Positions 1 to 12,327 are shown, counted from the first letter of the stretch. The stretch: DNA of 64,000 bases from Tetracladium setigerum (GCA_031472005.1 PZJY01000003.1:62001-126000); one strand, 5' to 3'. A program made the numbers and translations. Notes: generated by a model from the sequence alone, not told the origin.

Positions 1-357
1 TATACCAGGCTTTTACATTTAGTAGTGGAAGGAGTTCGCACTGACTTCACAAATAGAGAATGAATTAATATTAGGGTGGACTGAACCAGCAGTCCGGGTC
101 GGTTTCGGGGGTGTAACGGTAGGCATCACGCTTACAGGTGCAAACGATGGGGTGATCAAGGAGTATAGAAGAACAGAAATTATATTCATTTGAGCTGCCT
201 TCCCCCGTCGTCTGTCATCGTTTACTATAGCGATGTCCCTCCGTAACACGTCCTTCTAAATGGATTTGAATGAGAGTGGTGAAGTGATAGAAGATAAGGA
301 AATAATCATGTCCTTCCTATAGTATAGGGTAGGTGGTGTATCGGACGGCTAAAGGAC

Positions 358-648
358 TTAGTTCTTAATAGGATCGACTTTACATCGAAAGTGCTTGAGC
401 CATTTGTTTCTAATAATTATATCTTGTTGCCCGAGGTCCAGGATAACGAAGGGGCAGTTCCGGATGCGACGACTATCTACGTGCAAATGCAATCGCATGA
501 ATTGATTGACTTTACTCTGGATAGTTGAATTGTAACCCCGTACTTGTATGGAGTAGGGCAGTTTCTGAACCTTTAAGCCGAGAGCCTGAGCAAGGCTAAG
601 GGTAAATGGCCGGTTCATAAAGAGGTAACCGTTCGCTCCTGTATCCAC
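358..648 (-). pseudogene. Element C retropepsin-like aspartic protease segment
   Basis: A 96-codon open piece starts MDTGANGYLF, matching the D-T-G active-site loop of retroviral-type proteases followed by the expected hydrophobic strand. A later hydrophobic segment (FVILDLGQQDIIIRNKWL) fits the second half of the fold. It lies downstream of the gag zinc knuckle, the expected gag-PR order. The active-site Asp is intact here, unlike in elements A and B, but the surrounding polyprotein is broken. Confidence 0.7.
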
Positions 649-699
649 TAGAGCCTTGATTTAAACACCGTATCCATTTATAGTCAAAGTCGTACGAAT

Positions 700-2198
700 T
701 TGGAAGGGCTCACCTCCTATGAGAGTGGAGAGGTTAAGGTCTAATAGATCACATTTGCGTAGGCTTAGGAAGGTGTCTTTACCTAGGCGTCCCCGTTTCC
801 CTCTAGGAACGCATTAACTTCGGCTTCGTGGTCGAATTCTTCCTATAATTCGTCGTCCCTAATATCCTCTTAGATCTCTTTAATTGAGGGCTTGGATGGA
901 CAGTTAGCGGCCTAATGGCCGACTTTACCGCAGTGGAAGCACGGGGAGGAATTAGCTGGAGCCTTGGTTTCGGGCTTGTTCCGGTCTGTGCTCGGACCTG
1001 TTCGTTGGAAAGCTTGGTTGGGAAGAGGCACGGTAGTGTTCGGTCTTGATAACAGAATTGGGTTGTATTTACGAACCGGTGGATTAGAGACGGGCTTGTT
1101 ACTGGCCGGAAACTTGAGGAGTCCGCGGGGAGTAGTTGGTATATTGGATTTAGTAATTGAATTGGAGAGTTTAAAATTGTGCCGGCGCTCCTTGTTAATG
1201 CTTATGAGATTAGCTGTTATGAGAGTTAAGCTACCGTTTTATGCTAGTTTGTTCACCGTAGCTTGGCTTCTTAAGGATGGAGTGATTTTCTTTTATATAT
1301 AGTAAAAGAGTTCTGAATTCGGCACTTGGCCGCGTAGCGCTATGTTAATGAATCTGGCTCTGAACTCATTGAATGTCTCTTGAGCATGCCCCTTGTTTGT
1401 TATGTGTATAGTATTAAAAGCGTTACGGGCATCTTCGGTCTTATAGCCAGTGAGGAAGAATGATTTAAGGTTATTCATCATTTCGACCTCGTTCTTGTAG
1501 TCTTGACTGGGAGTATCGGACTGGTAACGGGGCTCCAGGTACGTACGTGCTAGTCCTTTGGTATATCCCTAGATGAGGGCTTTGCGAGTAGTAGTCGAAT
1601 CGTAGTGGTCAGCGTTGATGTCCAATCGGTCCTTGATGGATATCTGCCACTGTCTATACGTGGGGTCGTGACCATCGTCTAGTGGTTCGAATTTCTTAGT
1701 AAGCTTAGTTTTGTGGGAGGCCCTGTTTCGGTCGCCTTCCGGGGTAGCTCCTGGGGTTCTTGAAATAGCAGGTCGTTCGATAGTGACCTCCTCGTTGATG
1801 CTTTCCTCTCGAATCCTGGTAGCGAAGCGCGATTCTGCTTCCGGAGTCTCGATAGACGTCCGTAAGGGGCCAGCACTAGGAGCTCTAGAAGGGCCAGTGT
1901 ACCCCGGAGGATGGTTAGTTACAGATTCAGTTCGAGAATCCTATCGAAGTTCATTATTTATAGTCTTCTTTAGCTCGGTTAATTAGCGCTGAGTATTAGC
2001 GCGAAGCTCCCGATTCTAAGCTTCCATTTGCCGTATAAAGCTCTAGATTTAACCACTTATTTACTAAAAGAAGGCTTCTTAATTGGTGAGTTTCTTCTTC
2101 CCTTTTCCTTTGGCTCGCCTTTCGTTACCGGAACCGGCGCTCTCCTGGCCCGAAGATTCCTTTAGTCGTTCTTCGTCACTTAGCTGGTTGGTCGACAT
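700..2198 (-). pseudogene. Element C gag remnant with zinc knuckle
   Basis: The likely start is the ATG at 2,198 (protein begins MSTNQLSDEE), followed by a Lys/Arg-rich stretch. A capsid-like helical piece is open at 1,293-1,481 (motif FNEFRARFINIALRG, as in fungal gag). The CCHC knuckle is at 900-941: C-x2-C-x4-H-x4-C is complete apart from a TAG just after the His. Numerous TAG/TAA codons and no long open frame make it non-functional. The downstream limit is approximate. Confidence 0.7.
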
Positions 2199-2677
2199 CT
2201 CGGTAGCCTTGGTGTCGGTAGTATTGATGTCGGTGGCCACCGGCCGCGGTGCTTAGTTAAAGCTGGAGGGGAGTGATAGTTGGTGGTGGTCGTTGGGAAG
2301 TGGTGGGAGGTTGGTATTTATACCGGGTGGGATACTAGTGTCTTCCGGATAACTTTTAGATTAATTAACACTTAGTATTGTTATAGTTTCCTTTGCATAA
2401 GGGGTTATTGGAGTCTCTCGGAGCGCAGTCGATACGTTCCTACTCCCTTGACGCAGCGAGTTCTCGGAAGTCGCTCGCTCGATTTTACCAGCTGCCGGTG
2501 CTGATATCAAACCCTAATATCACTAGTTATCCAGGTGGTCTCTAATTACCTGGCTCTTCGCAACTTCACCGGAAGGGGTCCGTTACCTGGGTGAAAGGTA
2601 TTATTAGATATTCCGATGAAGTCGCTGGTTGAGATATATAAAAGCCGTCACCGGCGGAGTCGAGTTTTCTTCTTTTA

Positions 2678-2976
2678 TGTAACGGCACTGTTCACCGGTA
2701 CGATCACGTAATCAAAGCAGGGATATATGGTGATATATGCTAGTGAATGATGATCGGTCGTAACAATAGGCTCTAATACTAAGAAAAGAAGAAAACTACC
2801 GCTCAATAAGTGGCTAGAGGCCGGGCTATATACATGTCCGTAACAAGGCCGTAAGGCATCCGTAACTTCCAGGCCATCAAGTGCTCCTGCTTGTGCATCG
2901 GGACTAGTCCGCAACTGGCCCGGTACTGGTGCGATCCTGGTGGTCACGTGTGGGTCATGTGTTGATGGTCATCACA
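2678..2976 (-). repeat. LTR of element C (299 bp, copy 1)
   Basis: On the minus strand it begins TGTGATGACC and ends GTTACA. Full-length relatives of the same 299 bp lie at 20,738-21,036 and 33,091-33,389. The first two copies also share about 58 bp just inside the element (here 2,619-2,677), which marks this copy as a 5' LTR with internal sequence attached. It is nearly identical to the 20,738 copy, so little mutation has accumulated in the LTR compared with the coding part. Confidence 0.85.
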
Positions 2977-3594
2977 ATAATAATTGTAAGTAACTCCTTA
3001 TCGTAGATCTTATAGTTAAGTTCCGCGGATATGAGTTTTCTTAAGAAGAATGCGACTAGTCGCCAGCGATTATCTTCGCCGGGTTGATTATAAACTACTC
3101 TAATAACGAAGTCCGACGAGTCCGTTTCCACCCGTTTTAATTTCGTGGGGTCGTAGTGTTTAAGAATTAGTTCCTTAGCGAATATTTCTTTTAGCGTGTT
3201 TATAGCTTTTTAAGCTTTAGGAGTCCATTTGAATGTTTAATCTTTATAAGTGAGGTCCGTGAGTGGTTTCGCAATTGCCGAGTAGTTCTTAATATAGCGT
3301 CGGTAATAATTATAGAAACTTAAGAAACTCTATATTTCTTTTATATTTATTAATAATTCCCACTTAAGTACTACTTTAACCTTATCTAGGTCCATTTCGA
3401 ATCCGTTTATAATGATAATGTGTTTATAAAACTTAACTCGTTCTATTAAGAAGTGGCATTTATCTAGGTTAACTTTTAAATAGTGTTTTCGTAAAGCTTA
3501 AAAAACTAGCCTGACGTGCTTCTCGTGTTCGGCGACGTCCTTTAAATAGATAAGGATATCGTCGAGGTAAATAATACAAAATACGTCGATATAT
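2977..3594 (-). pseudogene. Element B reverse transcriptase C-terminal part and RNase H start
   Basis: From 3,594 the minus strand reads IDVFCIIYLDDILIYLKD, the motif C box (YLDD) of a Ty3/gypsy reverse transcriptase. The thumb/connection (FEMDLDKVKVVLKWE) follows, then an RNase H start with the expected Asp (VETDSSDFVIRVV). RNase H breaks off at 2,977 at the LTR of element C. Confidence 0.8.
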
Positions 3595-3902
3595 TGTAGT
3601 GGTGAGGAATGGGAAGAGGGAGTGAGGAAGGGAGCTGCAGGAACTGGACTTCGGGTAGATAGTTTTTCCGTTCCGGCCCAGGAATATACATTCTTTATAT
3701 ATAGTATACTCACCCCTTTTAATAGGAAAGGTAGGCCATTGAAAATGAATACCTTTTCGGCCTCATTTTGATTTATACGCTAGTAAGAGCTGATTATAAG
3801 AAGTCGAGTGCTATTTCCCTATTAAATATTGATTAGCTTTAGCATCTTACCCCTCTAGTGCTATCTCCTTAAGCATAACACGACCGATATTTACTATTTA
3901 TA
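3595..3902 (+). repeat. 5' LTR of element A
   Basis: It starts TGTAGTGGTGAGGAATGGG and ends TTTATA, where the 3' copy ends TTTACA. The alignment to 16,787-17,095 is nearly full length, with scattered C/T and G/A differences. The two LTRs of an element are identical when it inserts, so these differences record post-insertion RIP or decay. Confidence 0.85.
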
Positions 3903-4652
3903 TTAGTGACTTACGTAGGGAGTCTCTGGTTGATCTTTATTAATAAGGAAGTAGAGGAAAGTAAAAGGAGGAAGCTATTAGTATTTAAGAGGGACTAGCA
4001 GCTGCGCAGGAGCGAAGGTGTTGAGGAGGTATCGATTAACGAAATTAGATACGTATCCGGTTATGCTCGGCTATTACGCCTAGCAAGCAAAGGATAATTT
4101 AAAGCTAAACCCAGGACGTAGGCCTGGAAAGGTATTAGGAGATATAAAGTAACGAATAAAAGAAAGAGGCGAAAAGGCTAATATATCCCGTGCGCGGGGT
4201 ATATCGAATCGGAAAGAACAAAAGGAAAGAAAGAATTCGGCAGCTAAGGAGCACTTTACAGATAATGAGGAGAGTTGGGTAGAAATATGGTGGTTACTCT
4301 TAAAGGTTATAAAGGGGTATTGAAATTTATTTTAGTTATATTGCTACGGATACTATTAGGTTTATTATTAGTAATCGAAATCGAAATAAAAACGGAAACG
4401 ATTGAGCTATTACGCGCATAGAAAGACTAACGAGCTATCTAAATATCCGCATATAATAGCCTAAGAATAGAGGAAAAGGAGGAGGTACTAGGAGTAAAAG
4501 TTAAGAGGGGAGGGGTGCCTACCTCTAGCTAGGGAAGCTAGGAGCGGACACCTTCGGGAAGCAGGAAAACATAAGAGGAGGAGAATAAGGAAAGGAATAA
4601 AGGGAAGGAAAGGGAAGTTAAAGTGTAAAGGCTTATTAGCTACCGCGGCCTT

Positions 4653-5606
4653 ATGCCAATAGCTAGAACGATAAGAGTTCCCTTCTTTAAAGGAGATAAT
4701 GTTACCGATTTCATAGAAAGATATAATGATATATACGAGGATTATAGCTTAAATAATAATACTAGGCTACACCGAATGCCTCGCTATTGTGAAATGAGCT
4801 ATGAAATAGTAATCCTTAATATGCTTGAATATATTTCTAGAGATTAGGACGAGCTTATGAAAGCTATGCTTTACGAATACCGGGATCGAGATACTAAATA
4901 GCGCATGTTCTCTCGTTAGTTTCTAGAAGAATTTAAAGATAAAACTAAAAGCGCTAATAACGACTTGCGAGAATATATGAGGCAATATATCGCTATATCT
5001 AGAGTCCTTAAAAGTAAAGGGATTTTAAATAATTATACTTAGGGAATCTGGTTCTTATAGGGCTTATTAAAAGATATTATAATAAAGATTATTCGAAAGA
5101 AGAAGGTTCGGCGGGACGAGCTTGCTACGGTTGACTTTCATGCTCTTAAGGATACCGCTTTCGAATTCTGCGTTAGTGATGAGGTTTCTAGGGACTTTAA
5201 GAACTCTAAAAACCTGGCGCTTGGAATTAAGAACCTTGTTAATTATGTTATGCGTAAGCGAGAAAGTAAGCCTCCCGAGCTTTAGATTGAGCCACTAATT
5301 ATAATATCCTCTCGCGCAGATAACTCTAGCGATGTTGTAATTTAAAAGCTAATTTAAAGTATAAGAGAGCTTAAGTTATCGCTAGTGCAAGCTGTGGAGC
5401 GTGGTAGTAAGCGCTACCCGCCCTATGGGGGCGCCCCGAGCCGGCTTGCATTTCTTAAGCCAGCGCTAAATAAGGGCTTAAGAAATCAGTAAAGTGGAGG
5501 TGTCGGGCAAGTCGCTAGCAAGCTTAATTAGCCAATGCTAAGCTATACTCAGTCTGCCAACTCCTGCTTTTATTATTAGGAAACAGGCCATAGACGTGAT
5601 ATATGC
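4653..5606 (+). pseudogene. Element A gag remnant with zinc knuckle
   Basis: The frame begins MPIARTIRVPFFKGDNVTDF and is open for 64 codons. It continues past stops with LREYMRQYIAISRVLKSKG and a CCHC knuckle at 5,565-5,606 (C-F-Y-Y-x4-H-x4-C). The second Cys has become Tyr (TGT to TAT) and a stop follows it, both RIP-type changes. It stays in one frame from start to knuckle. Upstream, 3,903-4,652 is the leader. Confidence 0.75.
5450..5486. repeat. Hairpin: 11-bp perfect stem, 15-base loop
   Basis: ATTTCTTAAGC (5,450-5,460) pairs with GCTTAAGAAAT (5,476-5,486). The stem resembles the three other hairpins inside element A (10,847-10,874; 12,328-12,355; 14,882-14,918). Confidence 0.7.
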
Positions 5607-6539
5607 CTAGCCTTAAAGTATGACGTTGATGTGGGCCTTTGTTACTAAGATGAACGATTTTAAATTTGCCCTGGAAGGTTCTCGCCGGGAAAGCGGCCGA
5701 TGCGATTTAATCCTGATCGAAGCCAAAGAATTCAAATCCTTAACTTCCAGCGAGGGGCTGGATTCGATGAAGAAGGTCGTTAAATTAAGGAAGTTAGCGC
5801 GCCGAAGATTAGGTCGGTTCAAGTGATGGAAGCAATAAATACTGGGACTAATTGCTCCTTTTCATAAGCAGATTACACCTCTAAAAGGGAGAATCTGGAT
5901 CTAGTAACGGATATGAATGCTATCACAACCCGAGCCTAGGCCAGTAAAGAATAGACGAAAAGGGGAAAGGAAGAAGAGGAGCAAAACGAGCAAAGGCGGG
6001 TGCTTAAAGCCTTAAAAAGAGCTCGAGATCAAATCTAGAAGGAGAGCTAAGAGCAAGGCAAAAGAGCTAAGGTTGCCTTTTTAAGGTAAAAGGATCCGGC
6101 CAAGTGGAGGCAAATCGAGGAAGAAATAGAAAGCTTAAGGGTAAAAGCGAAGTAAGAGGAGCCGAGTAAGGCGGCCTAGTAATAATACGAAGAAGCTTAA
6201 AACGGACTAGAAATTGATATGCCGGATATGCTTCGTGTATCTAAGCCACGACGAAGACGCGAGCCCCTTATAAAAATCCTTAAAAAGGAAAGCGATCCGG
6301 AAGCTATTCTTTAGAAAATCCTTAATTAACCTATTAAGCTTCCTTTACGACAATTACTCGGTGTATCCAAGCCTATAAGGAGCCTTCTCCTAAAGGGAAA
6401 GCTTGAGCCGGCGATAGAGAAGTTAGAGCTTAAGGCTAGCGGGATAAATTCCTTAGAAGGAGTATATTAATGGGCGAGTACACCCCGAAAGCCGGTTTAC
6501 TTTATAAGAAGCCTAAAATGCCGTGTCTCTATTAGCGGA

Positions 6540-6850
6540 GTAATAATGATAACACTCTTAAACATTGGGGCCGAGATGAACATTATATCTGCCGATATTG
6601 TGAGGCATGCCTCCTTAGCCTTGATAAAGAATACCTCTCTAAGGATGCGCCCGTTTTAAAATTAAGATATTGCCTTTAAAGGCTATTATAATAACGTAAC
6701 GATTTATATCGGTAACCTTAAAGTTCCTTAGCACTTTTAAGTGACGGAAAAGGGAGTGAAGACTATTATGCTAGGTATACCTTTCTATTTTACTACGGAG
6801 CTAAACTTTAATTATACTTCGGACGGGTAATATACGATTATAAAAAGGAT
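6540..6850 (+). pseudogene. Element A protease remnant (active-site Asp lost)
   Basis: The reading TLLNIGAEMNIIS replaces the usual LLDTGAE-type loop: Asp is Asn and Thr is Ile. It is followed by a conserved MLGIPFYFTTELNF block. It is in the same frame as gag (positions divisible by 3). The upstream linker 5,607-6,540 is charged and partly helical, with no domain recognised. Confidence 0.65.
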
Positions 6851-7599
6851 TAGGCAAAGGAGTATGATAATACGAGTAGCGCCGATGCCGATCGATGAAG
6901 AGGATATTAATAAGTGGTCGGGAAAAGACTAGCTAGTCCTAGTGGGGAAGGGGCTAGCATTTATTAAAACCTTAATAAATAGGAGTTAAAGGCGCCTCTA
7001 GGGCGGTTCTACTTAAGTGAGTCGGAATAGAATAGCGAAATTATTAATTGGATAGGTAGTTTGCCTAATATATTGCCTTATTTAAAGTCTATAAGTGAAG
7101 AACCTAGTAATAAAGGGCATAGTTACGACGAACTAGTGTTTTATTAAATACTAGCTATCAAAGCTATTTCCGGAGACTACGGAGCTGCAAGTACGGAGGG
7201 GAAATCTAATAAGGAGGCGTATAATACGTAGTGCATTAATAAGTTTTCTAATAATAAGGAGGATAAAAGTGATCTTATATACGAGTTAGTATTAAATAAG
7301 TCAAGTGACTTTAATTAGGAGGTTAAGGAGCTAGTGCTCGACGAGGACTATATAGCGATAATGAATACGGCGTATAAAAGAAAGGCTAATAAGGTTATAC
7401 CCGCGTAGGAGGGAGTTTCTAATGGGTCGAAGCCTAGAGGATTAGTAAATTGGGAAAGCCTTACCTGGGAAGAAGTGAAGGGACGGTACTAAAAGGGGCC
7501 TTATAATAACTAGTTTACACTTAAATTCTCCAGCTTACCATAAGGGTCTCGGCTAACTAAGGAGCGTATTAAGACTTTAAACCTCGGCGAAGACGGCTT

Positions 7600-8560
7600 T
7601 TTAACAAAGTAAGAGAGGAATTTGCTCCTTAAGCTTCTATTCTACCGTAAGTAAGTAATCTCTTTCGATTTCACCGAGATAAGCCTGGTTCGGAGGGAGG
7701 TCGCATCACCATAGCTCATACGAACGGTGCCTCATAATGCTTAGCAAAGCCTTGCCTTTCCTATACCCCGCTACTTAGTCGAGGTAATCTCTCGAATACT
7801 TCGAGAACGGATCGGGCATAATGTTTTAAAGCCTTACCATAGTCCTTACCGTAATCCTTACTTCTTAGTAAAGAAAAAGAAGCCTGGAAGTAACCTACTA
7901 AAGCGCGAAGATCGAGCGTACCGGTTAATAAATACGGCAATGGCTACCAATAAGGTAATAATTCGAGATACTAATTTACCTCCTTCAATGGAATTATTTT
8001 TAAAGTAGTTCGTAGGGTGCCACGTAGCCTCTCTTATCGATCTCTTTTCCGGGTACGACTAAGTCGAGCTAGATAAAAGCAACCGTGATCTTACTACATT
8101 TATAACTCTAATTGGACTGCTCCGGCAGACGCGAATACCGATGGGCGCTACCAACTCTATAGCTTAGTTTATACGTATTATCTCCAAAATGCTAGACTCG
8201 GTTATACCTTATATCGCTATACCTTTCCTTAATGATATTGGAGTAAAGGGGCCTCGGTCTGATTATAGCAATGATATAGTAACTCTTAGAATTCGTCGAT
8301 TTATACTTAAGCATTTACAAAATATTAATAAGGTGCTATACTTAATCGAGTTAGCTAGCTATACAATTGGCGCTAAATCCCAATTTTATGTTTCTTCCTT
8401 ATAGATTATAAGCTACGTCTATAATGTAAAGGGTCGGCACCCGTCAATTACTAAGGTTATTAAAATTTTAACGTGGGCTCCTTACATTAATATAACGGAT
8501 ATACGCGCGTTTCTTAGTTTAGCTAGCTTTTTCAAGTAGTTTATATTACATTATACGTTT
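7600..8560 (+). pseudogene. Element A reverse transcriptase remnant
   Basis: Blocks seen in order: RYLVEVISRILRERIG, PYFLVKKKKPG, ASLIDLFSGYD (motif A Asp kept), TRIPMGATNS, and FLNDIGVKGP, where the YxDD-like box has its first Asp changed to Asn. These blocks resemble the fungal gypsy group whose motif C reads F-x-D-D-(I/V)-G-V-K-G-P. Stops are frequent. Confidence 0.8.
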
Positions 8561-8639
8561 ATTATAAAGCCTTTATATAATTTAATAAAAAAGAATACAC
8601 CTTTTTAATAGCTTAAAAGGGAGTAAGAAGCAATGGATA

Positions 8640-9244
8640 TAATTAAGCTAGCGTTAAGCTCTCCACTTACTTTAATTACTATTAGCTATACGGAGGGCTT
8701 AAGGGATATTATACTTGTTATGGATTTAAGTGGAAGAGGATGGGGTAGTGTTTTGATATAAATTGTTAATGGAAAACGATACCCGGTGCGGTACGAAAGC
8801 GGGATATAGTTAATAGCCGAGCAAAAGTACGATACGATAAAAAGAGAGTGTAAAGGGGTTTTGAAAGTATTAAAGAAGTGCCGATCGTACCTCTATGGAG
8901 TACATTTTATATTAGAAGTTAATGTAGTAGTTTTAGCTATATAGCTAAAAAAGAGCGGCTCGGACCTTCTAAGCGTTATAATTACTCGATGGCTTATATG
9001 GATTCAGCTTTTCGATTTCGAAGTGCGATATATCCCTAAAACGAAGCATACTATTACTAATAGTCTGTCGAGACGACGACCGAACGATAATAAGACGGAT
9101 AATAAGGAGAGTGTCAATAAGTTTATTGAGGAGCAGCTAGGCATTACGGCTATTTCAGGGACAGAGGGTACTAAAAATTCAGGCCCAGGCAGCTCAGGCG
9201 CAAAGGGCGGTGTAAATGAATATTTAGATACTTTAATTAACTAA
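8640..9244 (+). pseudogene. Element A RNase H remnant
   Basis: Recognisable blocks are DLSGRGWGSVL, PVRYESG, AEQKYDTIKRECKGVLK (with the catalytic Glu), YLYGVHFILEVN and FEVRYIPKTKHTITNSLSRR. This is the standard end of a gypsy RNase H, with the HxxADxLSR-like tail altered to Asn. It shares the frame of reverse transcriptase and integrase. A short Gly/Ser-rich tail follows to 9,244. Confidence 0.8.
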
Positions 9245-9249
9245 TGGAC

Positions 9250-10530
9250 GAATAGATATAACGATATCGTAAACTGGCTTAAGAACGGGATCAGACCACA
9301 AAGGCTCTCATTAAAACAATTCGCGAAGATAAAAAAGCAAGCTACGCACTATATAGTCTAAGATTAGCTTTTATACCGAAAACCTAATAAGAACTTCCCT
9401 ATTCGACGAGTCGTTAATACCGATCGAGAAAAGGTTAAGATTATAAAAGCCATGCACGAGCATTCCGGCTATAGGGGCAAAGAGGGAACGTACAAGAAAG
9501 TTTTAGAACGGTATTTTTAGAAGAATTGCTAGATAGACTATAAGTGATATGTTTAAAGCTATAAAGAGTGTTAGCTTAAAGACGGTAAGGTTCAGTTTAA
9601 GGAGCTTCATACTACTTAGACCTTAGCACCATAGATAAAAGTCGGGCTAGATATTACTTATATACCACTATATAAAGGGAAAACGTGTCTTATTATTGCT
9701 CGAGATGATTTTACTAGATAGCCTGAAGCAGAAGCTTTAGCGGCGGCAAATTCCATTGCGATTATAAGATTTATTAAAAGGAATATCCTTAAGCGGTATG
9801 GATTATTTGTTCGGCTAGTAGTGGACGGAGGGCCTAAAAATAAAGGGAGAGTGCTTAAGTTATAGAAGATATTCCGGTTCGAGAGGATAATCATTTTAAT
9901 ATATAACGCTAAAGCTCAAGGAATGATTAAAGGAGGACATAAACCTTTAAAGGACGGCCTTTCAAAAGCGATAGATGGCGGGAGGAAGTTATAGGTTAAA
10001 TTCTTGCTAGCAGTCCTTATAGCTAATCGATACACGGTGCGATAATTTACTAGTTATACTCCATTCTACCTCATTTATGGCCGACACCCAACAATGCCGA
10101 TCGAGCTAAGAATTCCGACATAGCGTATGTTTAATTGGAGTGAGCTAAAGGATGAAGGAGAGTTAATAGTAATAAGGGCTAAACAGATTATACGGAGGGA
10201 TAAAGATATTAACGAAGTAAAAGGGCGGATTCGGCGGTCGAGACTTCGAGGAAAGGAGTATTATAATAAAAACCAAAATATAAGATTATAAGAGATTATC
10301 GTAAGGGATGTAATTCTGCTACTAAATATACAATTTAAAATCGATATATTATTAATAAAGAAACTTAGATATAAATGGCTAGGACTATTTGAAGTGGAAA
10401 GCGTTAATATAGAAAAGGGAGTATATATACTTAAGGAATTTAGATTAGGCGTAGTTCTAAGGGGAACTTTCCTAGGATTCCGGCTTAAAAAGTTTTATTT
10501 CGATACGGTCTATTAGTAAGTTAGTAAAAG
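9250..10530 (+). pseudogene. Element A integrase remnant
   Basis: The zinc-binding region reads HEHSGYRGKEGTYKKVLERY, with one expected Cys changed to Tyr. The core shows LDITYIP (first Asp), VVDGGPKNKG (second Asp) and AQGMIKGGHKP, where the catalytic Glu is now Lys. The C-terminal part (RYKWLGLFEVESVN, GVVLRGTFLGFRLKKFYF) follows. The catalytic triad is therefore broken, and stops interrupt it throughout. Confidence 0.8.
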
Positions 10531-10574
10531 TAGTAATAAAGATAATGATTTTAATAAGGAAATAAGGGGTTTTA

Positions 10575-10600
10575 ATTAAGGAGCGACTAGTCTTTTAAAG
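10575..10600 (+). other. Polypurine-tract-like sequence after integrase
   Basis: CTTTTAAAGGGGGGCGA here closely matches the tract next to the 3' LTR (CTTTTAAGGGGGGGCGA at about 16,769-16,785). It could be a second (central-type) polypurine tract. Alternatively, it is the original 3' end of a shorter ancestor that gained the extra 6 kb by duplication of this junction. No LTR follows it. Confidence 0.5.
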
Positions 10601-10846
10601 GGGGGCGAGTCAAGGAATAATAAGAGAGAGGAGGTAATAGAACTAAAGACGAGGTATTAATAGCACTAATATAAGGAAGCAAAAGCGTAAGAATAAAGAG
10701 AGAAATTAATACCGGAGGGAAGGAAGTTTGCGGTGGTAGTTTAAGGAAGGAGTAATAGAGTCACGGAGTTTAGGAGTTTAGCTAGAACGAAAAGGAAAAA
10801 GCTAGGCATTCATTTTTAGCTTTATAACGGATTGTGCCACCGGAGT

Positions 10847-10874
10847 GATTTTATAAGCCGCGGCTTAGGAAATC
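10847..10874. repeat. Near-palindrome of 28 bp centred on AAGCCGCGGCTT
   Basis: GATTTTATAAGCCG is followed by CGGCTTAGGAAATC; the arms match except at two bases. Same stem family as 12,328-12,355. Confidence 0.7.
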
Positions 10875-11229
10875 AGGCTGCTTAGAAAGCGACACGTATA
10901 ACCTAAACCTTATAATTAGAAATTTAAAGGGGGTGTATTAGTGCTAGTAATATTAGAAAGATTAATAGTAACTAATTCGGTTCCTCTAATTAGATAATAT
11001 ACGAAGAAAGGATTAAAATCGATTAGAATAAGCTTTATAAGAACTAAGTCTAACTAATTAGAAGAATTGAGGCGGAAATAATGGGTAAAATAAGCTTAAG
11101 TTTCGTAAGTTTAGACATTAGCGCCGCGTATATAAGGCTAATATAAAGGATTCTTATAATTAACGATTTTAAAGAAGCCGTAAGGAAAGCGATAGAACGT
11201 GGTAGCTCCGTTAAAAACTTATTAGTGGA

Positions 11230-11911
11230 GAGGGATAGTTAGATAGGGAGCCATACGGCTAGGGTTAGCGAAGCCGAGGCTATAGTATCGCAGGATGCTA
11301 TCGGGTCCCTTAGATTTAGCTAACCACTCGTTAGGATATCCCCAGTAATCGTGAAAGGGGTGACCACCAGGAGGAGCCGGAATAGTGTAAGGGCTAGCAA
11401 GGGTATAGTCGCGATATAGCTAGTGCAATTAATTGTCGTAGCTATCAGGGCGCGCTAGAGGAGTATAAGAAAGAGGACCTGTGGTGTTTCCGCCCTTGAA
11501 AAGCCACTTATTAGCCTAGCTATTAAAACGAGGATTATCGATGAAAGCTCTTAGCTCCATGCCGCGATACCATGGAATATCTCGACTGATGTAGCCCATG
11601 AAACATCGATTCTGATAATGAACGACATTGCTATCATAGTTAAGAAAAGGAGCACCGAAGTGCTGGACGTTATAGCGAAGGGTGGGGCCGATGTCGAATG
11701 CGAATTACAAGGCTTTAAGATTTCTTCCGATATGCTTAGTCTTAAGGCCGATGATGAGGAGAGCAAGGATATAGTTATTAGTAACGTGCCGGGTATAGAG
11801 ACCGTCGGCTAGCTAATTGCTAAGGTCGATGATATAAATTTGGTTTTTAGTAACGCTAAGGAGTGGAGCGTGCTTTATATTCAAAGGACCGGCAACGAAG
11901 AAGGGTGGCAT
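11230..11911 (-). pseudogene. Element A antisense accessory frame 1 (unknown function)
   Basis: On the minus strand a frame starts at 11,911 (MPPFFVAGPLNIKHAPLL). It continues through QIYIIDL, LADGLY, HYQNRCFMGYISRDIP, ELRAFIDNPRF and a Pro/Gly/Tyr-rich stretch, interrupted by a few TAG codons. It aligns end to end with the N-terminal part of the second antisense frame at 12,466-13,862, so both are copies of one gene family. No known domain is recognised, and the 3' end is uncertain. Confidence 0.55.
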
Positions 11912-12327
11912 GATAATTCGAGGCGTGTGGAGAAGGAGAGAGACTAGGTGAGGAATACGCTAGTTTAAGGTTCTAGTAATAGCGGAAGAAGATGAAAAGA
12001 AATAATAAAAGGGAAAGAAAACGAAAAGAGAAAAAGAAATTAATTTAAGGAAAGAAAAAGCGAGTTATAAGTTAAGCGAGTAGAAGCGAGCGGTAACGAA
12101 TGTCTATATTAATAATAAGTTAATAATTGCTTAATAAATTGAAAGGAAGGAGTACTTATCTTTATATCTATTAGGGTAACCTTTTACGAACGCTTAAGAA
12201 GTTAAACGAAGACTTATGGATATTATAATAATAGAAATAGGAAGAGAAGATTAGCTTAGCGTTTAATTCATTTAGGTAAACCTATTAAGGTAGGGCCGGC
12301 AAGGTCTAGCTAGTCTAGTATTAAGTA

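Larger units (their letters stand above)
1..2976 (-). mobile_element. Element C: 5' part of a RIP-damaged Ty3/gypsy-like retrotransposon
   Basis: Read on the minus strand, this starts with an LTR (2,678-2,976), then an untranslated leader, a gag frame starting near 2,198, a CCHC zinc knuckle (900-941) and a retropepsin-like segment (358-648). It then runs off the left edge before reverse transcriptase. Many Gln/Trp positions are TAG or TAA. The element interrupts the RNase H region of element B exactly at 2,976/2,977, so it inserted after B. The 3' end lies outside the window, so no target-site duplication can be read. Confidence 0.8.

Noticed and set aside
2675..2947. 90-codon minus-strand ORF repeated at 20,735-21,007
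   Set aside because: It lies wholly inside the 299-bp LTR; it is an LTR sequence with an accidental open frame, not a gene.
3498..3713. 71-codon minus-strand ORF joining LTR sequence to the YLDD motif
   Set aside because: It crosses the element A/element B junction. The first part is LTR of A and only the last part is reverse transcriptase of B, so it is a chimera of an insertion, not a gene.
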